Positions 48,263-58,984 of a DNA stretch of 64,000 bases are shown here, piece by piece (position 1 is the first letter of the stretch; each line of letters opens with the position of its first letter). The notes beneath the pieces are model-generated. The model saw only the letters and a program-made list of their open reading frames with translations. It had not been told where the DNA came from and ran no database searches. The stretch is from Schistocephalus solidus (taxonomy: Eukaryota; Platyhelminthes; Cestoda; Diphyllobothriidea; Diphyllobothriidae): the NCBI GenBank assembly GCA_017591395.1, contig WEDG01005355.1, positions 1-64,000 on the forward strand, read 5' to 3'. The position numbers and the translations under genes were made by a program.

Positions 48263-49915
48263 CCTATTTAGCAAATATACAGCCAGGAGGTCACTATATT
48301 TGGCGTGATCACGGTCTTAACACGTTCGGGTTAAAGTGATTTGGCCGATTAATTCTTCGACCACGCCAGAGTCGATGTGAAGCCATTCTGAACCCACAAC
48401 AATTTTTTTGTTCAGTCGGAACGGAAACAAATGGCATATCTCAACGAAAAATCGGTAATTAGAAAATTCGTGGTCCTTTCTTTGCGTTTGTCAGGAGAAT
48501 TTTCAATCAAACAATTTTTATCATATTAAATTTCGGGCGAACTTAATCTTTAAAGCAACCAGATGCCGAATTTATAGCCGCACACGCCACAAGCACACAG
48601 GTGAAATGAAACCTTTGTGTATGCATAAAACAGGCGTTGAAAATCAACGAAACCTGTCGGTACTCTTAGCTATTACCTGCCCGTAGCCATCTAGCAACGA
48701 ATGAATTTCAACTGCCCTCAGTTCCCAATTCCTAGATCTGCCTTCCGAGATGTTTTGAATATTGCTAAGCTCTGTACGGACCGGAGTGAAAATTACGAGG
48801 TTAACCCTCGGTCCTGTGCAAACAAATTCTCACATAAAATCGCGAATGAACCTAGCAAGGTGCATCACAAACGCGACTTTGGTGTTTTCTAGTATTTCCA
48901 ACAAAATGCTTTCCCATGTACAATTTTTTGTGGATAGGCAACTAACACACCGCATCTAACTGTCTCATAGCAATGGCTAAACGGCAACAACCTATACACG
49001 GATGAGGTTCTGTAGTAAAGGGTAAAAGGGAATAAAATGCGATTAAGCCCCCGTTATCAACCGATGACATTAAGTCTGAGCCGAACATGGCTCGGCATGA
49101 TAAGTATGAAGACCTCAGTGCATCGCGATTCGCTTGGGAGCTGGCATCACCCATCGAACCACGCCAGAACCTGCCTCCGTGCCGGGCAGATTAAAGATCA
49201 ATTAAACAGGGGCTGGGGGAGGGGACCCGTCGGATTCTGGTCTCCACATCAAAGACGTAATCTCCACCCCCCATTACATGTGGTCAGCAGGCCGTAGATA
49301 ATGAGCACGAATGCCGGTGCAAAGGTGAAGGTGAGAGGCTGTGGCTCATTACCTCAGGCGGAGCAGCAATAAATTTCCTCCAGTTGTCTGCCGGATGGAT
49401 AATTATCTGGGTTGTTGCCACACCGACCCCTAAGCCAGACACTGGACCCCGCGAAATGCTAATCTAGCTTTAATGAGGTCTGTTAATTTGTGTCGAAAAT
49501 TGGTAATCGAACCCCTTTATTGCCGTTCAGCCGCCCCCCTCATATAACAAAGGTCTAGCATTACAAACTACGCTGTATTAAGAACAGTCTCGGGACTAGA
49601 TAGGCTTGGCCCTCAGTGTTTACATTATGAGGATGATGATGATACTGGACGGGAGTGGACACACAGATCCGTCTTTACTAAAGAAAAGGCTATGTAGCAA
49701 TAATTAATTTTTGAATACTACAACTGCGGTTTCCATACCGGCTTTACATTCTTATCAAAACATAAGCTGAATCCGTCAGACCGACTTGCTTGCAGAGAAA
49801 ACATAGTCGTTCCGGTGGAATATTTTATGCCCAAGAACAGGTCTACAAACGCAGCCAACTGACGATGAAAAGGTGCCAACAGCAAAATAGGGAATAAGAT
49901 GCCTTCTTTCAGGTC
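48263..49915. other. Nothing recognised
   Basis: Short open frames only; some low-copy repeat is possible near 49000-49450 but I found no second copy. Confidence 0.35.
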
Positions 49916-51010
49916 GCATCCCGACAGTTCGACGGTCGATTTCGACGAGGTCCATCGTATGCTCCATGGAAGGGTGGTGCAGGGACGGTGACTTACGCGT
50001 GATTTAGCATAAAATGATAGTAGCCTTGCGCTGCAGCTACCACACTCTCTCATCCTTCCGCACCTGAGCCCGCTGTCAAGACAGAGTCAAGAAGACCGGA
50101 GATGGAAGAGGGCGCAGGTGGGTGGCGTGGCCGGAGCCACCCACATCTGGCTCGGATACCACGGAGTGGGAGTGCCATAAAGACCACATTAAGAAGGAGC
50201 CATTGCAGCCTGATTCTCAGTCCGCCAGTCAGCCACTCCTCAAAAAACACACATTGGGCTGACCACGCGGGCCGAGTTATCCCGTCAGTTGGCAACCTTC
50301 CAAGCCACGACTTTTAGCACACCGTGATAGTTTCAAGGCTTCAGATTAATTATAGTGAGGAAAATTCGCTGAGCTATTGACCTTACTCTCTCCCCCCCAC
50401 CCCAACAATCAGAACACCATCTGAGCCAGTCAGGTGTCTGATGTGGGAGTAGGCGCATTGGCTGAGGGGTCGGCCTACCCGTCTTCGCGCGCCACAGCAC
50501 GACCTGACCCCCATAATGCACACACCAGGATTTCCTTACTCAGGGGATATGGAGGAGCCATCGCCGTCTGTCTTCCAGTCCACTTGTCAGACACTCGACA
50601 CACAGCACATAAACTGGGCCGACGGCGTGGTCTGGTGTAATCGTCAGATTGGCAGCCTTCCAATCCACGGTTTCTAGGACACCGTGATTTTATAAGGTAC
50701 ATTATGATGATTGGGAGGGTTTTGTCTATGCATTAGTGTAGATAGTGTGCGCTGATGTGGCTTAGCCTCTGGTGGTTTACCGCAGGTTGTCGTGGCGGTG
50801 CATGTGTCCTAATAGGCCCATGTGGTGTGTAAATGTGCGGAAGCAGTGAGGGCAATGGAGGTGGGCGCGGCGACTGTATGTCGGAGCCCCAGGCAATGGT
50901 TTACCAGCCTCCGTGCGATGGATTCACAGGTGACCGACCAGGCCGATGCGTGAGTTGAAGTTGCGGGCGCAGTGTGGGCAGGAGAAATCGGTAGAGGCTG
51001 GGGGGATGTC
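49916..51010 (-). pseudogene. Zinc-finger LINE 3' region (minus strand), with two C2H2 fingers
   Basis: Minus-strand copy of the LINE tail. Fingers near 50990-50760: FSCPHCARNFNSRIGLVGHL, a stop, then HLHCPHCFRTFTHHMGLLGHM and a second His pair (HRHD). The 3' UTR blocks follow at lower coordinates, in the same order as 62580-63080 reversed (GCCAGTCAGCCACTC, TTGGCAACCTTCCAAGCCAC, CTGATGTGGGAGTAGGCGCA), the stretch around 50530-50700 being a second partial copy of the same block. The terminal module is at 49920-50050. Confidence 0.8.
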
Positions 51011-51012
51011 AT

Positions 51013-52059
51013 TCATGGTAGTGGGGTTGGCAGTCGCGGTAAGCATGGCAGGAGCGGAGGGTTTGCATGGGTGTTGCATGTGCTGCAACAATATAGCCAG
51101 AATATCTCAGGCCATCCGGCGCCGTTTCCTCACTTGGTGGCGTCAAAGAGGAGGTCAACTAAAAACCTGGCTCGACGCGGTTCGCCAAAACATGGAGGCG
51201 GTGCTTGAACTTTCGGTATTCGGCGTCCGTCACTGGATAAATGAATGGGTTGAGCTATCCAGGCCAGCTGCCGTGAATCGTCACGCATGAGGAGGTACAA
51301 TACGTGTCATAATTGAGGCCGGAGTTTGGCATGGGCCTGTGACGCGCTGAAGGCAATAGGTAGCCCGGGTAAACGCGAAATCATATCCACACTGACGTAA
51401 GCATGGGCACGACGAAATTCGTCGGTCGATTCCCACTGTCAGAAAGTAGACCGAAATACAAAGATTCAGGTCAAAATGAATCATTCGGAGCCTAACGGAA
51501 ATTGGGAGTGTCCCGCCCTGCTGACTGGGACCATAAACACGAAGCTTACAGGGCGTTTGGTTCCAGAAGGTAATAAGGCTGGCCAGCAGTGGCAAGCAAA
51601 TAAAAACTACCCATTAGCCGAAAAATCATGCCACGCTACCTGCTTATATGACTTGGATGAGCTAAATAAAAGGGGCTGCATAGCTTGCACGAGTTATGTG
51701 ACCAACATTTAACCAATGAGACCATGAATCCTTATCCGTTAGCTACGAATATGTCTATATATAAAACGCTTTGGCAAGACACCGCAATAGGAACCGCCCT
51801 TTTCCTCTCCCCCTCGCCCCTTAATGCAGGTGACCTTGTGCAAACTTCCAGGACAGTACAAATCATCCATTCATAAACCTAACTGTAACCTTAATCCCAG
51901 CTTCCCCGGAAAGAGTGGGGTAGCGGGAATTCGTATGCTCGTGTCTAGTCAACCGTTTAGTACAAGCTGACGCCTGTTCACTTACGCAAAACTGGGAAGT
52001 AGTCGAGGTCAGATTGATGAGAGGTGGTGCGGAGACCAGCTGGTCCTTCTATCACTTAA
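51013..52059. other. Nothing recognised
   Basis: A telomere-like hint at 51875-51900 (AACCTAACTGTAACCTTAAT). Otherwise no supported element. Confidence 0.35.
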
Positions 52060-52605
52060 CACTAAGTTGTGCACTAGTCACCGTCCCTGCACCACCGTGC
52101 TGTGGAGCATACGGTGGACACCTTCGGATTACGGCGGTCGAACTGACTTCTACGCTGATGGATCTAAACGCCTTGACCAGGTTCTCGCATGCACTAACAG
52201 ACTACCCGACGTATTCACTCTCAGACCTGGATGCGCTAACTTTGGACGTTAGCCCAGGGTTTTGCACCGCATAAAACCCACTTATGAATGCAAACTGCAT
52301 GCAGCCTATTTCTTGACAGTCAGAACTATTTTGGAAGGTATCGTCTGTCGTCTCAAAGAGTGACTTCGGCGAACTGGGCTTAGTAACGGGCGTCCCCACC
52401 CTGCCAGTGAATTCTACTGCCTGATGACCTGACAAATTCTTCCAAACGGCTCTAACCTGGATAAAGAACTTGTAACGCACACACAGGACCTAAAAAACTG
52501 GTTTAAAGGTCTGCAGTTCGGCCGTCGATGTCGACTATGACCTCCGCATGCTCCACAATACAGTGGTGTGCAGGACAGTGACTTGCGCTGGATTTTAGTT
52601 AAAGC
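52060..52605. repeat. Two LINE terminal modules in inverted orientation
   Basis: Plus copy at 52060-52160 (AGTCACCGTCCCTGCACCAC, TGGAGCATACGGTGGACACC) and minus copy at 52505-52600 (TTCGGCCGTCGATGTCGACT, GTGCAGGACAGTGACTTGCG), 350 bp apart. Confidence 0.65.
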
Positions 52606-53314
52606 AGACGTTCAATGCATCTATATCACTTTGTTCCGCTCCCCTATCTGGGCTCGAGGTCAAGACCGAAGATGGAGAGGCTTTTTAAATATCTACTTTC
52701 TGACGAATGGACTCTTACGTTATTGGGAGGGTCATGTGGATTTATCCATTCGGCAGTTAAACATCTACGATTGAGAGGGAATGCCTTTTCTCTTGCATTG
52801 ACTCTCACAGTACTGACTTTTCAGTTTCATACAATAGAACGCATGCTGGCTAGAACCTTTGCATTCAAACCCGGACTGACACCTCGGCTGCGACAGAGCT
52901 GGTGGTGGCCATAAGAAAAAACATAAGGTATTTCTATGCTGAAGCCACCATGAATGGAAGGACCGGGTTTGTACTCGTCACTCGATTTCAGGCCGAGTTA
53001 TGAGACGGACGCTGACTGATAATAAAACGCCAAAAAATTTGTTCTAGACGGGGTCAGTGGAATGTAACAATTTTGTACGCGAATGACGATTATGGATCAG
53101 GATGCATGGTTGACGAGACCGGTCCTCAAACTTTATCCGTGGGGCTGACCGCTACAGGTGCGCTAAAGATTGCCTTAAAATAAAAACGCCAACAAACGGT
53201 TACCTCAAAGGATGTTAATACGGTGAGGATACCGTGTATAGCCACCTAAATAGCATACGGAAATGGGAACCACCCTGTCCACTTGCGATAAATATCAAGA
53301 ATAGTAAAAGTTTC

Positions 53315-53510
53315 CATGTCTTAACGCTAGCGCTAACCCTAACATAAAACTAGACTGTAGCCTTAATCTTGACCCTAGCCCTATCCTAAACTTAAATCCT
53401 ACAGTTACCACGAGCCCAAACCCTAACCCTAACTCCGAATTCAAATCGAACCTTAGACATAACTTCAAACTTAGTCATAACCCTCAACCTTATCCTAAAC
53501 CTAATTTCCC
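53315..53510 (-). repeat. Telomere-like degenerate CCCTAA tract
   Basis: The longest of these: CGCTAACCCTAACATAAAAC, AACCCTAACCCTAACTCC and further decayed units over nearly 200 bp, just beyond the 3' end of the helicase gene. Confidence 0.65.
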
Positions 53511-53650
53511 GCAAATTGGCGCAAAGCCACGGGTATTGTGGGCGATGCCCATAAACGTTTCTTCTTTAAGCGGCCATACAAGGCAGCCTTACAATTAATA
53601 CTTTTTGTAGGCCGAGAGGTAAGAAGAAGGGAGAAAAAGGACTGGAGTCT

Positions 53651-53656
53651 TTTATT
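53651..53656 (-). terminator. Poly(A) signal of the SKI2-type helicase gene
   Basis: TTTATT on the plus strand, AATAAA on the minus strand, 110 bp beyond the stop codon at 53767. Confidence 0.75.
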
Positions 53657-53766
53657 AAAAAAAAACAAAACGAACAAAATATACAAAAGTGAACACTTTT
53701 CAAGGGCAGAGTGCGGGGGGATAGGTGGTAATGTAGACTTTCTCTGAACCCAGCCACTGTGCTGTT

Positions 53767-56700
53767 CTAATCCTCCTGGACGGGCTTGTGCAGTGCAGGT
53801 ACAGCCTCGTCGGCCACATAAAGGGAGGGCGCGCACACAATGTCACGATGCACCGACACCTGCGCCTCAGTGACTCGGGCGGCCAGGGTCTGGTCACCAA
53901 GACGAACGCAAGCTGAGGCTACGTGACGCAGTAGTTCATCCAGACGCTGTAAGCCCCGTAACAGGTGGCCCTCCGCCAGGTCTGTGAGGTTCACAATGGC
54001 CGAGAATGGCTGTCCACAGGCCCACGCGTAGGTGGCACTCACGAGGATCGGATTAAGTCGGGTGTCAGCCTCCGGATCGATGATCCGATACTCAGCTTGC
54101 ATAGCTCTCAACTGCAAAGAAGGGGATGGGGTGCACCAGGCAGGAAGATGAGCGTGCATGTATGCGATACTGAGGGACTGTGAGCCTCAGTCAAACAATA
54201 GGAAAGACTCCACGTTTCGGAACGTAACAGGCGATTGGCTGATTTGGGCTGTCAGGTGTAATACATTCCAAATGTAGTAAATAAATGGCATTAAATAACT
54301 ACTGCTGGAGGTAAATATTACAGTAATAAAAAAATCCAGTCTGCGGATGCCAGCGTGTTGAGACGCACTGCAGTGAAACGGAAGACAAGGTTGCTGAATC
54401 ACAATGTCTTCGATGGATGTTAAGAGAAAATGGCTACCCACGCAACTTCGTCAACCGGTGCATACGCAAACGAGACGAGCAAAAAAATCGCACCGAACCT
54501 AAATATTGGAGTGCGATTCCATACGTCAAAAACGTATCGAAGGCCGTCAGCCGCCTTCTCGCGCCACTTGGAGTTGGAGTCGCACACAGACCGGAGGCCA
54601 CTATTCGGCGTCAGGTAATGGGACCAAAGGACCCACTGCCGCGGCAAGAAACATCTGGAGTTGATTATCGAATATGGTGTAGTTGCGGGCAAAGCAACTA
54701 CGTCGGAGAAACTGAAAGACTACTTGTACGCGAATTGTCGAACACGCGGCAGCAAGGCGGCGAATTGACGCCAATTCTAAAGTCGCGGCTCATTCGGTGG
54801 GAACCGGCCACAAATTAAAGTTCGAGGAAGCCGAAATTCTCGCAAGAGGTGATAAACGCATGAGCCGCGAGTTGCTTGAGTCATGGTTTACAGACCCCCA
54901 ATATATCAACAAGTGTAATGACTTCGGTTTAGCCAGAGAAATCAGCCATTCGGGGAGCGCTCAAGCGAACGCATTTTCCAATGCCAAGGCCTGGGAGCCA
55001 GAGAGTCGAGCAATCATCACGATAACCTCAAACACGGGTGACGAAATTTCAAAGGATAACGACCCGTATGGCGGCCATCAATTAACGCACCAGAGCGCAG
55101 TCGTCATCGCTGAAGGGGGGAGCCGTTAATTGTCATGGGCATGCAGTAGCATAGCGAACGTATTCTTTAAATACCCGTATCTGATGCTGTCTCCGGTGAT
55201 GGATTCGATTTGGAATCTGAAACTTCAGACGAATTAAGCTCTTGTCCCAGCGATCGAACCTACTTTTCTCGATGACAATAATAAAAATACAGCCTGTGGA
55301 TGAAGGTATAAGACACTTCGCAGATTTATGGAAAAAGATCGCTGAAAGCAAGCTGTAGTAAAGACCTTAAACGCTTCTTATTCCAGAGGCCGTGCACAGC
55401 TAAAACACCATTTTACCCCGCATCCAACACAGTCCATGCAACATCTCAAAGATGAGCATACTTGAACTCTTTACTTATTAGTAGAGGATTAACATCTATG
55501 ACTTTACGTGAGAATCCGACCGCTACAGTGTCCATTCCGCTCATATGTTATACAATTAATAAAGCCAGGATTTCGTCATATAATTGTTTTTCGTAAGGTA
55601 TTTGTGTCGAATGTCATCAAATATTTCCTTTAGTTTGAATGCTGATGAAAGTTGCCGACAAAGACAGGGGGGACTGAAATGGCCATTTCTGGCTCATAAG
55701 CCATCGTCAGCCAGTCATACCCAACCCCGGGTGGTGCACCACCCGAGGCTCGAACCCGTGACCGGTTGATCAGAAGTTCAAAGTTCAGTCCCAGTTCTCG
55801 AGTCTTGGTCGGCAATGTTCATCTGCCTATAATACTAGTCGCTGTGCGGCTGCTGGCCGCGCTCCAAAGGGAGTCTCGCGATAGAAAGGGATGATTGAAT
55901 CCCATAAGCGATCAGTGAGCGTTCACCAACGAATCTTTTTGTTGGTCGGACCACTTGCTGATATTTAATCGATGTTAAGGTCTTTTATTTTCAAAAATTC
56001 GTGCTGTTACCCACTATGATTTCGAGGCTACAAAATCTAAGAAAACGTGTATGCACAATCAACAAACACTCACCTGCTCAGCCCGTCGAAGCATACCCTT
56101 GACGGCCGCCTGAAGGTGGTCAGGAACGGTGGGTAGAGTCAGGTCTGCCATTGGATCTCGCTCACCTGAGTTTGCCGAGCCGGTGGGATCAACCACTTGG
56201 ACTCTGGCCTCGGGAAGCCGACGAATGTCTGCGCTTTCTCCGGTTGTAACGCGCTCAAGACCCGCAGCCGCCGATGTCATGGCACCGGTTGCCTGTCGAA
56301 GACCGGTCTCACAGACAAAACAGGACAGCAAGGCTGCAATGTCCGCTGGAGGGAGTTGCATGAGAGAGCCTTCAAAGAGCACCTCGGCGAGAAGCACCTC
56401 CATTTGCTGGAGTTCGCAGGCAGCCCGGCCTTAGAGGGAATACGAAAAAAATACTGCACTTGCAGCTCAAGTTTGGCACTGATCAGAAACATCGTGAGGG
56501 AGAACTGAGAATATTCGAAACGCAGATGCCTTCAGTCTTCAAAGTGTGGCAATACCTCCCCCGTTGGAAGCAACAAGGACCATTTTTAGACCGGGAGGAC
56601 GCGGTAGTGCATCACGCGTGAGTTTGTTTATAAAGAGGCAGACTTTCGTTCTATATCACACGGTAGGACCGAGTTAGTAAAACTGGATAGGGGCGGGCGC

Positions 56701-58870
56701 ATTGGCTGAGGCGGAAGACATATCTACAAGAAACATACAATTCCCATCACCGAGAACATTCTTACGTGAGATTACGGGCAAACGCGCGTGTGATACTCGT
56801 AGATTTATCTTCAGCCTCACCAGCCACTGTGTCCGCGCCTACCACCAGCTTTCGTAACACTGTCCCACCGTTGGATAGGGGGGATGAGAGAACGAAGTAG
56901 GTGCGGTGAAAGTCAGCCTCACTAAAAAAACTCACGAGCAATGCACTACTGTAACCTCAAGGGCCAGTTTCGACATTTCACCGCTTCCAACAGACGAACT
57001 ATCACATAAAAGTCTTGTTAAGAGGGAACAACCAGTCATGTTCTGAAGACTGCAGACAGAGACATTATGTAGCTTGACTCATTACGCAGATGCTCATCCC
57101 AAGTATTCCTGATCTTGTCTTGCCCTCAAACGAGGACTAAAAGGGTGAGTGTGATAGAGTGAGGTTGATACTGCGTACATTTTCCTCGCTATAATATAAT
57201 TCATACACAGGTAACCTCTGTCGAACTGCGGCAGTGGTGGCCATGGCCTTCTTCGCGTGACAAACCCTCAAAACACACAGAGGGAGTCAGAAAACAAAAG
57301 GCCAAGGGATGAATTACCCTTCAGCGTGAGGCAGCCGCTTCGCTTATCCTTGTCCAAAAAGCCGAGCTCCTCCAAGATGCGCACCCGTGCCTCGTAGTCA
57401 ATAAAGAGGGCATCCATATCAGGCGAGAGTCTTGAGACGAGCCGGTTGATGGCCCATCTGCGCCGAGTGGTGCGGTGCGCCAGGGCCAGGTGCTGAACCA
57501 GGTTGGGACAGGACTCGGGTGCAATCGGCCGTCCTGGGGTGAATCCTGCCAACACATCGGGTTTCATGTGTCGAGGTAAGGACAGCTCCTCGTTGAGGAG
57601 CACTAAAGTGTCGACATCTGGATCCTGTCGAAATGAAAGAGCATACAGTCCAATGAGATTCACATTTCAAGGATAATCTAGGTTAGACGGGCAGCCAGCG
57701 GTACGGACGCATTAGACGAGGAAACAGAACAGAAGAACAAAGCCTAGCCTAGTTTAAGTGTCGGCTAGTTGTCGGCCAGACATGAGATGCTGAGAAAGCA
57801 GCAAGGGTTTTTTTTTTGTAATTTCTTTCAGGCAACTAGCGCATGGGAAGCCGAAGTCAGGGAAAACCCAAATGAATCATAGGGACCATCAAATAAATGT
57901 CAATTCGGACCCAACCACCAGTAGTTGTTACGGAAAAGGAAACACTCATCTAACCAGGGACCGTACGGACCTATATAGCCTCTAAGTGCAGATAAGGTTT
58001 GGTAGCCGGTGAGGGAGATTGTGGGAGGGCGCACGACAGAAAGGTCGCAACTACAGTTACTAAATAAAAACAGGTAAAAGACAAACCGAAACAATAAATA
58101 AGGCAAATATACCCACATTAATGCCCAACTGACGCCAGAGTTGTAATTGGCTCGGTACAGTAGGCAGTAGACCTCGGGGTTGGCAGTCCACGTCGCTGAC
58201 CTCAACTGACTTCCACGCAGTCAAGGCCTCGGACATACAAGCATGGAGGTATGAACTGACGGATTCGAGAGAGGCTGCCTGCTTGGAGCCGGAGTTCTTT
58301 GGGCGATCCTCATTGTCGGCCTTCTTGTCGCGTCGACGAACAACGAGACCCGCCTCGGCGGCCAGTTGCTCCTGACGGAACCAGTGATATTCACGGGACA
58401 GGTCCTCATCGAAGTCTGTGGCCTGCTGGACGCTGACGTTGTCGGGCAGGCAGGATGTCGAGCAGACGCCGAGAACTACAGTCAGCGGTACATCAGAGAG
58501 GAGGACAAGTTGGCGTTGACCCTCAGATGCAGACTAAACGGCACGTGCATACGCGCAGCACCAGACAAAAGGAGTTAGGTTTATTGTGGGCGCAACAAAA
58601 CTGTGAATAATATATTTCCTTACTGTTGGATCTGAGTGGATAAAGGGAGAGAATGGAGGAGGGGAAAGGGGGTGAAGAGCACACAAGTTTATCATTAAAA
58701 CAGTATGGGTGCCTCACCTTCGGACAATACAGAGGCATGAGTTGGGGAGGGAAGGGTGCGAAGGCCAGGGGGGCTGATTCCCCATCAGAGAGTATATCTT
58801 CTTCCTCTAGAGTTCCCAGCATTGGTACAACATCGGGTGCGGGGGGAAGCTGCCAAGTCAGGATTTTCAG
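53767..58870 (-). CDS. SKIV2L (SKIC2): SKI2-type exosome helicase, C-terminal part
   Basis: RNA helicase of the SKI complex, which feeds RNA to the cytoplasmic exosome. Minus-strand exons in gene order: 58870-58718, 58533-58201, 57624-57318, 56429-56074, 54111-53767. Phases fit at all junctions. The second exon is the beta-barrel/arch part (QRQLVLLSDVPLTVVLGVCS). The third gives SRLSPDMDALFIDYEARVRI, LEELGFLD; the fourth completes GRAACELQQMEVLLAEVLFE and DIAALLSCFVCETG; the last has YAWACGQPFSAIVNLTDLAE, RGLQRLDELLRHVA and RDIVCAPSLY of the DSHCT domain. SKI2 fits better than MTR4 by the WACGQPFS and LLSCFVCE regions. The two RecA helicase domains are not in the window; the gene's 5' part must lie past the LINE. 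Introns hold a Penelope fragment (56073-54112) and the LINE. Confidence 0.88.
54411..55135 (+). pseudogene. Penelope-like element, 3' part (linker and GIY-YIG), third lineage
   Basis: Antisense in an intron of the helicase gene. Reads RENGYPRNFVNRCIRKRDEQ, IPYVKNVSKAVSRLLAPLGV, VDYRIWCSCGQSNYVGETER (GIY-YIG start, near 54660-54720), a frameshift near 54790, then GTGHKLKFEEAEILARG and SRELLESWFTDPQYINKC. Stop at 55127-55129. The RT is missing. Different enough from the other two copies to be a separate subfamily. Confidence 0.82.
55652..55930 (-). mobile_element. Hammerhead SINE copy with the best-paired ribozyme
   Basis: Minus-strand copy; ribozyme segment 55672-55716: stem I GACTGG with TCAGTC (fully paired with one G-U), core CTGACGA (allowed at position 7), stem II with T-A at its base then GGCT-TATG-AGCC, GAA, stem III ATGG/CCAT. 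The A-box part is damaged. Leader-type sequence follows at 55820-55930 in plus orientation, i.e. inverted relative to the body. Confidence 0.8.
56430..57317 (-). other. Intron of the helicase gene with a LINE terminal piece
   Basis: A decayed terminal module of the zinc-finger LINE near 56575-56720 (CATCACGCGTGAGTTTGTTT, GGCGGGCGCATTGGCTGAGG). Nothing else recognised. Confidence 0.5.
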
Positions 58871-58984
58871 CTGCCAGCAGAGCGGCAAGAAAAAAGGAAC
58901 AAATTTAGGCGAATTTGTGTGCATCGCTCTCCCACTAAAAAAAACCATGACCCATAGTGGAGTTCAGCAGTCGTCTGGGATGTC

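Noticed and set aside
51281..51595. 104-codon minus-strand frame with CPCLRQC
   Set aside because: Might be a decayed zinc finger of the LINE family, but spacing and flanks do not match the other copies well enough.
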